64,000 bases of DNA from Leptolyngbya sp. NIES-2104 (GCF_001485215.1 NZ_BBWW01000001.1:558001-622000), one strand, 5' to 3'. Counted from the first letter of the stretch, positions 55,000 to 64,000 are shown. The notes: generated by a model not told the origin, from the sequence alone. Numbers and translations: made by a program.

Positions 55000-56496
55000 A
55001 GCCTCGATCTGACGCACTACGGTCAGAGCAGAATAACTCACACCTGCCGTTCCTTCTCCAGGATGCGTCGAATCCCCGACCAACCAGAGATTTTGTACCG
55101 GAGTTCGATTCGCAAATCCAAACGGTCCAAACGTCGGAATTCTCTGACCAATCCCACCCACGATTCCATCTGCTCGTGCGGTAAATCGCTGAAACGTTCT
55201 AGGAGTCGCCGACTCTTGATAAACGATCGTATCCGGGTTCAGCGTAAAATAGCGTCCGAGTTTGTCGATCGCTTCTATTGCATATTGCTCTTTTAGCGCT
55301 TCGTAATCTTCGGCGTTCTTCCACGCCCCGGTATCAGTGAACGATGAAGCGATGATCGTCGCTTTTCCGGCGGGAGCACGTCCGTCTCCTTCGTGACTGA
55401 CTGAAACGAACAGCGAATTATTTTCACCGATCGGTCCTTCGTAATCGTAGAGAAACTGGAGATGCGGCGGGCAATCTTCGGGAATCGCAGATCGATCGAC
55501 TCCTAGATAAATGACAAACGCTCCAGAAGAGGGCGGCAATTTATCAACGCGACGACGATAGCCTTTCGGGGCGGCATCTCCAAGGAGTTCGACCAAATTC
55601 TGCACCGTGACATTTGCCACTACATGATCTGCCGATTCAAACCAAGATTCGCCTGTTTTCTGATTCCGAATCGTTGCGCCCTTTGTGCGACCTGATTCGG
55701 TGTGAATCTGCTCAACCGTATGCCGCATCAAGAGTTTACCGTTATCGCGTTTGAGAGATTCAACTAATCGATCGCTCAAACTCTGCATACTGCCCTGCAA
55801 GTGAAACAATCCCTGGGGAGCCTGAGACACACTGAGTGCAGTCGCCGCATAGAGAAGAGCCGTTTCATCGGCATCGACTTGAGAATAAAGTTTCAGTTGC
55901 AGATCTAAGAAAGTTCGGAGTCGTCGATCGTTCCCTAATCCGTATCCCCGAAGCGCATCGCCCACGGTTGAAAACGTATGCGGCAAAGTCAGTAACGTAT
56001 CTGGACGAACCGCTTTCGTCAGTTGCCACAAGTCCCAGACATTGCGAGGTGGCAGAACGGGATCACGTGACTGAAAAGCCCAACTGTGACGGAATAAATC
56101 ATTGAGCAATTGCCAGAACGGTTCACTTCCGGGAAATTGTTTCTGACGTTCGGCTTTCCATTTTTCACGATCGTGCCAAACTCGAATCGGTTCGGTTTCA
56201 CCAGGAAGAAAAACGGCACAGGCGGGATCACAATCGGTCGCAGCGGGCGGATCAATTTCTAACTCTGAAAAAATCCGATGATGAATCCCACCCGGTTCCA
56301 AGCCTGCAACCTGAGTCGCTCCCACATCGAACGTAAAGCCTTGGCGTTTAAATGTCGAAGCACAACCACCGGGAACGAGTGCCTGATCCAGCACTAAAAC
56401 TTCATACCCCCGATGAGCCAGCAGCGCTGCCGCCGTCAAGCCACCGATTCCTGCACCGACCACGATCACTTTGCGGGTTGACTTGCTCTGCATCAC
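54988..56496 (-). CDS. crtD: C-3',4' carotenoid desaturase
   Basis: This 502-residue FAD enzyme of the phytoene-desaturase family has the dinucleotide motif VIVVGAGIGGLTAAALL at residues 10-26, GGCASTFKRQGFTFDVGA, and the C-terminal FAD block LWLVGDSTHPGEGTAGVSYS. The length and the GCASTF region fit cyanobacterial CrtD, which introduces the 3',4' double bond in myxoxanthophyll synthesis. It acts at membranes. A CrtO-like or CrtI-type assignment is less likely but not excluded without alignment. Confidence 0.85.
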   Translation of the reverse strand: MMQSKSTRKVIVVGAGIGGLTAAALLAHRGYEVLVLDQALVPGGCASTFKRQGFTFDVGATQVAGLEPGGIHHRIFSELEIDPPAATDCDPACAVFLPGETEPIRVWHDREKWKAERQKQFPGSEPFWQLLNDLFRHSWAFQSRDPVLPPRNVWDLWQLTKAVRPDTLLTLPHTFSTVGDALRGYGLGNDRRLRTFLDLQLKLYSQVDADETALLYAATALSVSQAPQGLFHLQGSMQSLSDRLVESLKRDNGKLLMRHTVEQIHTESGRTKGATIRNQKTGESWFESADHVVANVTVQNLVELLGDAAPKGYRRRVDKLPPSSGAFVIYLGVDRSAIPEDCPPHLQFLYDYEGPIGENNSLFVSVSHEGDGRAPAGKATIIASSFTDTGAWKNAEDYEALKEQYAIEAIDKLGRYFTLNPDTIVYQESATPRTFQRFTARADGIVGGIGQRIPTFGPFGFANRTPVQNLWLVGDSTHPGEGTAGVSYSALTVVRQIEALTS

Positions 56497-56649
56497 TTAA
56501 CATTTTTTAACGCTCTAGCTTCATTGTAGAGAATTGAGGAACCGAGCGGTTAAACCGAAAGAAGGGAGTTTTACGCGAATTCAGCAAATTTTAAGTGTGA
56601 ATTACGACTTTGCAAACACTAAGATAGGTGAAGCACGTCACCCATTGCC

Positions 56650-57927
56650 ATGACTTCAACGCTCATTCGATCGCCTAAACTCAATTCGCCAACTCTCCAT
56701 CGTCTTGCCAATGGCTTGACGATCATTGCCGAACAGATTCCCGTCGATGCTGTCAATCTCAATGTCTGGCTCGATGTCGGATCAGCGGTGGAGTCAGATG
56801 CCATTAATGGCATGGCTCACTTCCTCGAACATATGGTGTTTAAGGGAACCGATCGACTCCAAAGCGGCGAATTTGAACAACAGATCGAACAGTGTGGAGC
56901 CGTGACGAATGCGGCAACCAGTCAGGACTACACGCACTATTACATTACGACGGCTCCTAAAGATTTTGCGACTCTAGCACCGCTGCAAATGGATGTCGTG
57001 TTGAATGCGCGAATTCCTCAAGATGGCTTTGAGCGAGAAAGATTTGTCGTGCTAGAAGAGATTCGACGATCGCAGGATAATCCCCGTCGCCGTACGTATC
57101 AGCACATGAGCGAGATGGCGTTTGAAACCTTGCCCTACCGCAGGCAAGTTTTAGGACCTGCTGCGGTAATTGAAAACCTCAGCGCTCAACAAATGCGAGA
57201 TTTTCACGCAGGCTGGTATCATCCTCGATCAATGACTGCTGTTGCTGTCGGAAATTTACCCGTCGATGAACTGATTCGCATCGTCGAACAGAGCGTTTCT
57301 CACATTTCGCCGACGGTTGATAAGCCGCAAATCGAGAACCTGACAGCCGAGCAACCTTTTACCGAAATCATTAGGCATGAGCATGTTGATCCGAGTCTGA
57401 CGCAAGCGAGATTAATGATGCTGTGGCGAGTTCCGGGACTGTCAGATTTACAGCAAACCTACGCGCTTGATGGATTAGCAAGCATTCTGGGACATGGACG
57501 CACCGCACGATTGGTAAAAGATTTGCGAGAAGAACGCGGCTTAGTGTCGAGCGTGTCTACCAGCAATATGACCTATCGCCATCAAGGAATTTTCTGTGTG
57601 TCGGCTCAGTTGCCTGTGCAAAATATTGATGCGGTCGAAGCTACGATCGTGGCTCATCTCCGATCCCTGCAAACGGAATTCGCGACCCAAGCGGAACTCG
57701 ATCGCGTTCGTACTCAAGTCGCGAATCATTTCACGTTTGGAAATGAAACCCCTAGCGATCGTTCAGGGTTGTACGGCTACTATCAAACCTTAGTCGGCGA
57801 TTTAGAGCCAGCGTTTAACTATCCGACTTACATTCAATCGCTGTCTGGATCTGATTTACAAAAAGCGGCTCAAACCTATTTGCCAACGGACGCTTACGGT
57901 TGCGTGATTGTGAAGCCGGGACAGTAA
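56650..57927 (+). CDS. M16-family zinc metallopeptidase
   Basis: The inverted zinc motif HFLEH (H57, E60, H61) is followed by the downstream glutamate region VLEEIRRSQDNP. The 425-residue length fits single-domain processing peptidases (mitochondrial processing peptidase beta/PqqL type). Such enzymes are typically dimeric; no second subunit gene is adjacent. It is probably cytosolic, as no signal sequence is visible. A fructosamine kinase gene starts 3 bp after its stop and is likely cotranscribed. Confidence 0.92.
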   Translation: MTSTLIRSPKLNSPTLHRLANGLTIIAEQIPVDAVNLNVWLDVGSAVESDAINGMAHFLEHMVFKGTDRLQSGEFEQQIEQCGAVTNAATSQDYTHYYITTAPKDFATLAPLQMDVVLNARIPQDGFERERFVVLEEIRRSQDNPRRRTYQHMSEMAFETLPYRRQVLGPAAVIENLSAQQMRDFHAGWYHPRSMTAVAVGNLPVDELIRIVEQSVSHISPTVDKPQIENLTAEQPFTEIIRHEHVDPSLTQARLMMLWRVPGLSDLQQTYALDGLASILGHGRTARLVKDLREERGLVSSVSTSNMTYRHQGIFCVSAQLPVQNIDAVEATIVAHLRSLQTEFATQAELDRVRTQVANHFTFGNETPSDRSGLYGYYQTLVGDLEPAFNYPTYIQSLSGSDLQKAAQTYLPTDAYGCVIVKPGQ

Positions 57928-57930
57928 ACC

Positions 57931-58794
57931 ATGTGGACAGAAATCGACGCTCAGATTAGTCAGGCGATCGCTCAATCGTTTGAAAGTCGCGATCGACGTT
58001 CTGTCGGTGGCGGCTGCATTAATCAGGGTTATCGAGTTAGTGACGGGACTCAAACTTTTTTCGTGAAGCTCAATCGCGCTGATCAGATTGATATGTTTGA
58101 AGCGGAAGCGATCGGCTTACAACAGATGCGAGAAGCAGAGGTGATCCGAATTCCGAAACCGATTTGCACTGGAATTTCGGAAAATTCCGCTTACATCGTG
58201 TTGGAATGGCTCGATTTAGGCGGGGGAAATTCGCGATCGTGGGCAGAAATGGGAGGAAATCTCGCTCGAATGCACCAGTATGAGAAATCAACGGCATTCG
58301 GATGGGAACGGAATAATACGATCGGTTCGACTCCTCAAATCAATTCCTGGACATCGAACTGGACGGAATTTTTTACCCAGCATCGAATCGAATATCAACT
58401 CGAACTGGGAGCGCGGAACGGGGGACGGTTTCGGAATGGCGCAACGCTACTGGATCGGATTCCAGAATTACTGGCGGGACACGAACCAAAACCGTCGATC
58501 GTTCACGGTGATTTATGGTCAGGAAATGCGGCGGTAATGCAATCCGGGGAGCCTGTCATCTTTGATCCAGCAACGTATTGGGGCGATCGAGAAGTGGATT
58601 TAGCGATGACCGAATTGTTTGGGGGCTTTCCCGCTGAATTTTATCGAGGCTATGAAGCGATTCATCCGACTGATTCAGGCTACAAGCAACGAAAACCGCT
58701 CTACAACCTGTATCACATTCTGAATCACTTCAATTTGTTCGGGGGCGGCTACGAATCGCAAGCGAATCGCATGATTGATCGATTAATTCTGTGA
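57931..58794 (+). CDS. Fructosamine kinase family protein
   Basis: The 287-residue protein has the aminoglycoside-kinase-like fold signs: a catalytic loop VHGDLWSGNAAV and the metal-binding FDPATYWGDREVDLAM. This family phosphorylates ketosamines (glycated lysines or small amines) and so allows deglycation. It is cytosolic. It is coupled closely to the upstream M16 peptidase gene, which might suggest a joint role in removing damaged proteins; this link is speculative. Confidence 0.9.
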   Translation: MWTEIDAQISQAIAQSFESRDRRSVGGGCINQGYRVSDGTQTFFVKLNRADQIDMFEAEAIGLQQMREAEVIRIPKPICTGISENSAYIVLEWLDLGGGNSRSWAEMGGNLARMHQYEKSTAFGWERNNTIGSTPQINSWTSNWTEFFTQHRIEYQLELGARNGGRFRNGATLLDRIPELLAGHEPKPSIVHGDLWSGNAAVMQSGEPVIFDPATYWGDREVDLAMTELFGGFPAEFYRGYEAIHPTDSGYKQRKPLYNLYHILNHFNLFGGGYESQANRMIDRLIL

Positions 58795-59073
58795 ACCGTT
58801 CATCTGTGGAATCGATTCGATCGGAGGGACAGATTCGATTTTTTCAATTTGAGCCACGTTCACTTCATCGGCTCTCACCGAAGTAGAATCACGTGAGGTG
58901 CTGCTGCCACCGGGAGACGGCATCCACCACGCGAGAACGCTCGTCACTCCACCCCAATACAGTGCACTTGATTGGCTATCGTTTGGATTCGACAGCTTAA
59001 ACAGACAGAAACAAAGAATAATCGAGCTGAACGTAACCTGCATACTCAGACGAACTTTTTCTTGAGTCGGCAT
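58783..59073 (-). CDS. Small membrane protein with disordered C-terminus
   Basis: The 96-residue protein has two hydrophobic helices (VTFSSIILCFCLFKL, LYWGGVTSVLAWWM), a Ser-rich patch and a Glu/Pro-rich end. It overlaps the convergent fructosamine kinase gene by 12 bp. Upstream AGGAG-like sequence (TAGGAGA) is present. Family not recognised. Confidence 0.55.
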   Translation of the reverse strand: MPTQEKVRLSMQVTFSSIILCFCLFKLSNPNDSQSSALYWGGVTSVLAWWMPSPGGSSTSRDSTSVRADEVNVAQIEKIESVPPIESIPQMNGSQN

Positions 59074-59214
59074 GTAGATGTCTCCTAGATGACACTGAAT
59101 TTTGATTAGTATTCCCGCTTGCTTAAATTGTGGGTCACGGGTTTAGCGATCGACAGTACCCATCTAGGGAATTCCCCGGAAGGCTAAGATATCTCGAACG
59201 TGGAAAGTCACCTG

Positions 59215-60039
59215 TTACTTTTTAGAACGGGGTGCAGGTTGCTGTAAATTCCTGGGTGCGATAAAGACGGTTTCCCCTTTCTCGTTTTGTCGCTCGATCG
59301 CGCCCAGTTTTAACAACTCGCGTTTAGCGCGATCGCGAGTCGGTTTGTCTCCTGCCGCGATCGCATCCTGATAAACCGTTGACCAAGCTTGGAACCGCAC
59401 CCAGCCAATCTCAGGATTCGTTCTCAAAAAGTCTGCGGTTTCCTGAAAATTCGGTGCAAACTGCTTGTACTCCTCAGATTGAGCCGCCCACTTCGCAGTC
59501 ATGTCAAACGATCGAGCTGCCTCAGGCAAATTTCCCAATAGAAGAATCTGATCCATCGCTTTCCATCGCCAGACGGTGAAGGCTCTGGGGTGCATCTGAG
59601 GTGACAGGGCATCGGTTCCCCGTTTCATATATTCCAGCGCTAATTCTGGCTTACCCGTTTGATGCGAAACGGCTCCAGATAAGAAGAGATAGCTTTCGAC
59701 AAATCGGGGATCGCGACGAGTAATGATATCGAAATACTTTGAACTGAGTGAAAATCCAGTCGCTTCACGGGCAGGTGTATCTCCGTAATACTGAATGAAA
59801 TTGAGAAACGTCCAATTTGCCATTAGATTGTCAAATCCGAAACTGGGCAATCGGCTAAGAAGATTTAGGCGTAATCTTTCCTGTTCTTCTGCCTGTTGTG
59901 GCGTATCAAGAGAAATCGAAGGCTGTTTGAGACGATCGAACTGAATTGCGACCACTCCAGCGATCGCAATTCCTCCAATTACGCAGTGCCCAATAATACT
60001 TAAAACTTCCTTCCAAGTTCGTTTAATACTGACAACCAC
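59215..60039 (-). CDS. Conserved cyanobacterial membrane-anchored protein with TPR-like region
   Basis: One N-terminal membrane helix (IIGHCVIGGIAIAGVVAI) is followed by FDNLMANWTFLNFIQYYGD, a block I associate with a widely conserved cyanobacterial family. Helical repeats of TPR type follow (RDPRFVESYLFLSGAVSHQ, PELALEYMKRGTDALSP). No enzymatic motif is visible. It is transcribed divergently from the S41 protease gene. Confidence 0.7.
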   Translation of the reverse strand: MVVSIKRTWKEVLSIIGHCVIGGIAIAGVVAIQFDRLKQPSISLDTPQQAEEQERLRLNLLSRLPSFGFDNLMANWTFLNFIQYYGDTPAREATGFSLSSKYFDIITRRDPRFVESYLFLSGAVSHQTGKPELALEYMKRGTDALSPQMHPRAFTVWRWKAMDQILLLGNLPEAARSFDMTAKWAAQSEEYKQFAPNFQETADFLRTNPEIGWVRFQAWSTVYQDAIAAGDKPTRDRAKRELLKLGAIERQNEKGETVFIAPRNLQQPAPRSKK

Positions 60040-60337
60040 GACCCTGAACTCCTCAGTTTAAGAAAGCTTAATGAAACTCAGCCCGAAACCCTAGAACAAT
60101 TTGCCAAAATTCCGCTAGATTGTCTTAAAGGTTGCAACTGCCCAACGGAAGCTAAGCCATATTAATCTGTATGGCTGGTTTTATACTCAGAGACACTTGA
60201 TCAACTGTCCTAAAATTGTCACACCATCTGGAATTTCACTGTGTACCCTGTATCTAGACTTTTAGGGTTCCAGTAATTTCTCTCACTCCTTCATCTAATT
60301 TGCTGATTTAATCACTGGCAATTTAAATTCATCTGTG
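60040..60337. other. Divergent intergenic region
   Basis: This is AT-rich, non-coding DNA. It contains a short inverted repeat AGCCATA...TATGGCT near 60155-60177 followed by GGTTTT. No gene is seen. It should hold the promoters of both flanking genes. Confidence 0.4.
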
Positions 60338-60363
60338 TCACCCTGTTTGCAGGTGTGATTTTT
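60338..60363 (+). terminator. Terminator-like hairpin in the leader of the S41 protease gene
   Basis: TCACCCTG pairs with CAGG-T-GTGA (one bulged T) around TTTG and is followed directly by TTTTT. It ends 38 bp before the protease ATG. No plus-strand gene lies upstream for 1.5 kb, so it would stop only a leader or small RNA. Transcriptional attenuation is one reading. Confidence 0.6.
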
Positions 60364-60401
60364 GATTTACGAACTGTCCACTCCTCGTTCCTCTACACTC
60401 A

Positions 60402-61724
60402 ATGAATCGACCCACCCGACGTGTTTCGCTGCTCCAAGTTGCTCTCTGTAGTGGTGTCATTGCGGCGACCGCTACCGGAACTGTATTCACCGCCGATCGC
60501 TCTGTAAAAGCGGCTCTCCAAGACAGCCCGAAATCAGTTCTCGATGAGGCATGGCAAATCGTCAACCGCGAATACGTGGATGGCACTTTTAATAAAAATG
60601 ATTGGCAAGCGGTCAGACAATCGCTGCTCGGTCGAGAATATCCTTCACGCCAACAGGCATATACTGCCCTGCGAGATGCTCTGAAGAAGCTGGATGATCC
60701 CTATACCCGCTTCATGGACCCGAAACAGTTTGAAGCCTTGACCAATCAGACTTCTGGCGAACTGTCTGGGGTTGGGATTCGCCTCGAACAAAATGAAAAA
60801 ACGAAGGTTCTGACCGTCGTTGAACCGTTGGAAAATTCCCCAGCGATTCGAGCGGGGATCAAAACGGGCGATCGCGTTCTTTCGATTAACGGTCGTTCTA
60901 CGAAAGGAATGAGCGTCGAAGATGCCTCGAATCTGATTCGCGGGGAAGCCGGAACGAAAGTCACGCTTCAAATCGGACGCGATGGCGCTACAAACTTTGA
61001 TTTGCCACTGACTCGTGCCCGGATTGAACTGCAAGCGGTTCGATCCAGCGTCAAACAAGAAGGCAAGAACAAGATTGGCTACATTCGCTTATCAGAATTC
61101 AGCAGTCATGCGGCTGAGCAGATGGAGCGGGCGATTCGTAACCTGAACGATCAGAAAGTGGATGCGTTCGTGTTGGATCTGCGCGGAAATCCGGGCGGAT
61201 TGCTGCAAGCGAGTATTGATATCAGCCGGATGTGGTTGGATCAAGGCGCGATCGTGAAAACTGTGAACCGTCAAGGTGTGGGCGACACGGCTTATGCACG
61301 TGGACGACAATTGACGAAATTACCAGTGGCAGTGATCGTCGATGGTCGATCGGCAAGTTCGAGTGAAATTCTCGCGGGTGCGCTGAAAGACAATAAGCGT
61401 GGCACGATTGTTGGCAGTCAAACCTTCGGAAAGGCATTAGTGCAATCGGTGCATTCGCTTTCGGATGGTTCGGGATTGGCAGTGACGATCGCGCACTACT
61501 ACACACCGAATGGAACGGATATCAGCCACAAAGGAGTCACTCCCGATGTGAAAGTTGATTTGTCGGATGCTCAGCAGAAATTCTTGGCAACCAATCCCAA
61601 ACTGATTGGTACGCCTCAAGATCCTCAGTATGCGCGGGCGTTGAATTTCTTGGAGCGGACAGCACTGGCAAAACCAGGAGCACAACAAGCTTCACAGCGA
61701 TCGAATCCGGCAAATCGCGAGTAG
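60402..61724 (+). CDS. Carboxyl-terminal processing protease, S41 family
   Basis: The 440-residue protein has an export signal (VALCSGVIAATATGTVFTA), an N-terminal helical domain, a PDZ domain at about 122-195 (GVGIRLEQNEKTKV, IKTGDRVLSING) and the S41 serine protease core. The Ser/Lys dyad is present: S319 in DGRSASSSE and K344 in TFGKAL, spaced 25. It cleaves C-terminal extensions of periplasmic or lumenal proteins. Cyanobacteria have three paralogues (CtpA for D1 maturation, CtpB, CtpC), and I cannot safely say which this is. A terminator-like hairpin lies in its leader. Confidence 0.92.
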   Translation: MNRPTRRVSLLQVALCSGVIAATATGTVFTADRSVKAALQDSPKSVLDEAWQIVNREYVDGTFNKNDWQAVRQSLLGREYPSRQQAYTALRDALKKLDDPYTRFMDPKQFEALTNQTSGELSGVGIRLEQNEKTKVLTVVEPLENSPAIRAGIKTGDRVLSINGRSTKGMSVEDASNLIRGEAGTKVTLQIGRDGATNFDLPLTRARIELQAVRSSVKQEGKNKIGYIRLSEFSSHAAEQMERAIRNLNDQKVDAFVLDLRGNPGGLLQASIDISRMWLDQGAIVKTVNRQGVGDTAYARGRQLTKLPVAVIVDGRSASSSEILAGALKDNKRGTIVGSQTFGKALVQSVHSLSDGSGLAVTIAHYYTPNGTDISHKGVTPDVKVDLSDAQQKFLATNPKLIGTPQDPQYARALNFLERTALAKPGAQQASQRSNPANRE

Positions 61725-61744
61725 TTTTTAGTGTTGGATGAAAG

Positions 61745-61776
61745 AATCGATCGTTCTTCGGAGCGATCGATTTTTT
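61745..61776 (+). terminator. Intrinsic terminator with UUCG tetraloop
   Basis: AATCGATCGTTC pairs with GAGCGATCGATT (one G-T pair) and closes with the stable C(TTCG)G tetraloop, followed by TTTT. It is 20 bp after the S41 protease stop and separates it from nirB. Confidence 0.92.
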
Positions 61777-61853
61777 GTTGAACTTGAAAAGTTCTTTATC
61801 CAATGCGTAACCCGCATCGACATGATACGGTTCCCTCATTTTGAAAAAATTCT

Positions 61854-61894
61854 GTAACTAAAATTACAAAATGAACTGGGGGATCTCATAGGCT
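61854..61894 (+). promoter_or_regulatory. NtcA-activated promoter of nirB
   Basis: GTAACTAAAATTAC (61854-61867) is an exact GTAN8TAC NtcA box. TAGGCT (TAN3T) at 61889-61894 follows after 21 bases, matching the class II NtcA spacing of about 20-24. The nirB ATG is 29 bp after the -10. The TTG start of transcription would be expected near 61900. Both elements and spacing fit nitrogen-controlled activation. Confidence 0.85.
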
Positions 61895-61923
61895 GAAACT
61901 GGCAACGCAGCAGACTAGCTTGT

Positions 61924-64000
61924 ATGACGAAACAGAATTTAGTCGTGATCGGGAATGGGATGGTGGGTCACAAGTTCCTAGAGCGGATGATCGAGAACGA
62001 ATCATCCGAGTGGAATTTGATCACGTTCTGCGAAGAATCGCGGATGGCTTACGATCGCGTTAATCTCAGCGGATTTTTTGCAGGGAAAACGGCGGACGAT
62101 CTCTCGCTGGTCGAGTCAGATTTTTATGCAAAGCATGGCGTTCAGATCTATGTTGGAGATAAGGCTGTTGGGATCGATCGCGATCGCAAAACCGTCACTT
62201 CCGCCAATGGTGTCACTCTTCGTTATGACAAGCTCGTTCTTGCTACCGGATCGTTTCCATTTGTGCCGCCGATCCAAGGCAGGGAGACGGAAGGGACGTT
62301 CGTGTATCGCACCATTGATGATCTCGAAGCGATCGCAGCCTACGCCCAATCATGTCGAACTGGCGTGGTTGTTGGGGGCGGTCTGCTCGGATTGGAATGC
62401 GCGAATGCGTTGAAGAATTTAGGGCTAGAAACTCATGTGGTTGAGTTTATGCCCCGATTGATGCCCGTTCAGGTGGACGATGCGGGTGGGGCATTACTGA
62501 AGCAAAATATCGAAGCGATCGGCGTTTCGGTTCATACAAGCAAATCGACGACGGAAATTGTGAGCGAAAACGGGCGCGTCGATCGAATGCTGTTTGCAGA
62601 TGGTACGGAACTGCACACAGACATGATCGTATTTTCGGCGGGGATTCGTCCGAGGGATGAAATGGCGCGATCGTGCGGTTTGTCGGTCGGTGAACGCGGT
62701 GGAATTGTCATTAACGAGAATTGCCAGACTTCGGACGCGGATATTTATGCGATCGGGGAATGTGCCCTCTATGAGAATCGCATCTATGGTTTAGTTGCTC
62801 CGGGTTATTCGATGGCGACTGTGGCAGCGGATCATCTTTGTAGTCTCCAGGGCAATCAGTTCACAGGCGCAGATATGTCTACAAAGCTCAAATTGTTGGG
62901 TGTAGATGTGGCGAGTTTTGGGGATGCGTTTGCGAAGACAGGGGGCGCGAAAGAAATTGCGATCGTCGATTCGGTTCAAGGCACTTACAAAAAGTTAGTG
63001 GTTGATCAAACCGGGAAGACGCTGCTTGGTGGAATCCTAGTCGGAGATGCTTCGGCATACGGCAATCTGGTTCAATTGATGCAGAATCAAATTACCTTGC
63101 CGCCGCATCCTGAAGATCTGATCATTCCGCCTCGAAGTGGTAGTGCTTCAGCGGTGATGGGAGTCGATAGCTTTCCTGATACGGCACAAATTTGCTCTTG
63201 TAACAATGTCACTAAAGCAGCGATTTGTGATGCCATTCAGAATCAAAATCTGACCGACATTGGTAGCTTGAAACAATGTACCAAAGCGGGAACAGGCTGC
63301 GGGGGCTGCGTTCCGTTAGTGACTGATTTGTTGAAATCAGAACTGAAAAAAGCGGGCATCGAAGTTAAAAATCATTTGTGTGAGCACTTCGCGTATTCAC
63401 GTCAGGAACTTTATCATCTAGTGCGATCGCAGAGAATTCATACGTTTGCTGAGCTACTTCAGCAACATGGAACCGGTCAAGGATGCGAAATTTGTAAACC
63501 TGCGATCGGGTCAATTCTGGCATCGGCTTGGAATGATTACATTCTTGATCCCGCTCATACAGGTTTACAAGACACGAATGATGCTTTTCTCGCCAACATT
63601 CAGCGAGATGGAACTTACTCGGTTGTGCCGCGTGTTCCGGGTGGAGAACTGACACCCGATCAGTTAATTGCTCTCGGTCAAGTTGCCAAAGAGTTTGGAC
63701 TCTACACCAAGATTACTGGCGGTCAGCGCGTCGATTTATTTGGAGCAAGAGTTGAACAGTTACCGCTGATTTGGAAACAGTTGATTGATGCGGGATTTGA
63801 ATCGGGTCATGCTTACGGAAAAGCATTGAGAACCGTGAAATCTTGTGTTGGGAGTACTTGGTGCCGATTCGGGGTGCAAGATTCGACCAGTTTAGCGATC
63901 GAGGTGGAACTGCGCTATCGAGGCTTACGTGCTCCTCACAAGATTAAATCTGCGGTGTCCGGTTGTACTCGCGAATGTGCTGAAGCTCAGAGTAAAGACT
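61924..64000 (+). CDS. nirB: NAD(P)H-dependent nitrite reductase large subunit (3' truncated)
   Basis: The frame is open to the right edge (692 codons seen). The N-terminal half is an NAD(P)H- and FAD-dependent oxidoreductase: VVIGNGMVGHKF, the FAD block VLATGS, and the second dinucleotide motif VVVGGGLLGLEC. BFD-type [2Fe-2S] cysteines follow (CSCNNVTK, GTGCGGC and GQGCEICKP). The siroheme/4Fe-4S part begins with CVGSTWCRFG and CTRECAEAQSKD, the first half of the cluster-binding motif. It reduces nitrite to ammonium in the cytosol. Cyanobacteria normally use ferredoxin-dependent NirA, so this is unusual. It is preceded by an NtcA promoter. Confidence 0.95.
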   Translation, partial: MTKQNLVVIGNGMVGHKFLERMIENESSEWNLITFCEESRMAYDRVNLSGFFAGKTADDLSLVESDFYAKHGVQIYVGDKAVGIDRDRKTVTSANGVTLRYDKLVLATGSFPFVPPIQGRETEGTFVYRTIDDLEAIAAYAQSCRTGVVVGGGLLGLECANALKNLGLETHVVEFMPRLMPVQVDDAGGALLKQNIEAIGVSVHTSKSTTEIVSENGRVDRMLFADGTELHTDMIVFSAGIRPRDEMARSCGLSVGERGGIVINENCQTSDADIYAIGECALYENRIYGLVAPGYSMATVAADHLCSLQGNQFTGADMSTKLKLLGVDVASFGDAFAKTGGAKEIAIVDSVQGTYKKLVVDQTGKTLLGGILVGDASAYGNLVQLMQNQITLPPHPEDLIIPPRSGSASAVMGVDSFPDTAQICSCNNVTKAAICDAIQNQNLTDIGSLKQCTKAGTGCGGCVPLVTDLLKSELKKAGIEVKNHLCEHFAYSRQELYHLVRSQRIHTFAELLQQHGTGQGCEICKPAIGSILASAWNDYILDPAHTGLQDTNDAFLANIQRDGTYSVVPRVPGGELTPDQLIALGQVAKEFGLYTKITGGQRVDLFGARVEQLPLIWKQLIDAGFESGHAYGKALRTVKSCVGSTWCRFGVQDSTSLAIEVELRYRGLRAPHKIKSAVSGCTRECAEAQSKD

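Noticed and set aside
60155-60177. Inverted repeat AGCCATA...TATGGCT upstream of the S41 protease
   Set aside because: Only a 7 bp stem with weak T-run; could be chance in AT-rich DNA, so noted only within the intergenic entry.

Overview
The window looks like chromosomal DNA of a cyanobacterium, most likely a filamentous Leptolyngbya-type genome. The HIP1 octamer GCGATCGC and its core are very frequent, base composition is moderate, and several genes are typical of or restricted to cyanobacteria: a high-light-inducible protein, the carotenoid desaturase crtD, DUF1822, DUF928 and DUF2996 proteins, and a CHAT-CHASE2 protein. No rRNA, tRNA or CRISPR array was recognised. Both ends cut genes: a membrane glycosyltransferase-like protein on the left and nirB on the right.

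Layout. 0-5 kb: an iron-uptake locus (two-domain multicopper oxidase, lipoprotein, FTR1 permease) with a candidate Fur box and an internal terminator-like hairpin. 5.6-9 kb: a divergent pair, a receiver-fused thioredoxin-reductase-like flavoprotein and a cNMP-domain histidine kinase. 9-13.6 kb: oxidoreductases and an MFS transporter among decayed fragments (SDR, QueA-like, XdhC) and a Rieske oxygenase that has lost its cluster-binding segment. 13.8-15.6 kb: a NarL-type two-component pair. 15.7-21 kb: a tight operon of sigma factor, DUF1822, CHAT-CHASE2 and DUF928. 22-25 kb: transaldolase, a HAD phosphatase and a DUF2996 protein. 25-31 kb: a stress-type island in which one C-terminal domain (DUF2382, YsnF/AvaK) occurs on three different N-terminal modules, mixed with small lipoproteins. 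31-49 kb: a signalling region with hybrid kinases, receivers, a Crp regulator, a PAS protein, CheB, a giant CheB-CheR-kinase split by a frameshift, and a NACHT NTPase also split by a frameshift, plus a cluster of very small genes. 49-52 kb: tonB divergent from exbB-exbD. 52-62 kb: mainly housekeeping genes (fabG, crtD, M16 peptidase, fructosamine kinase, S41 protease). The right end holds nirB behind a textbook NtcA promoter.

Cross-cutting signals. Four copies of a roughly 205-215 bp palindromic element, plus one solo end, lie in intergenic spaces. Each carries two nested hairpins whose stems differ between copies by compensating changes. Exact NtcA boxes (GTA-N8-TAC) occur at nirB and, in tandem, upstream of the PAS-protein gene. 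Several genes carry lesions (two frameshifts, an in-frame active-site deletion, a truncated receiver and four gene remnants), which marks 9-13 kb and 28-48 kb as fast-changing accessory DNA.
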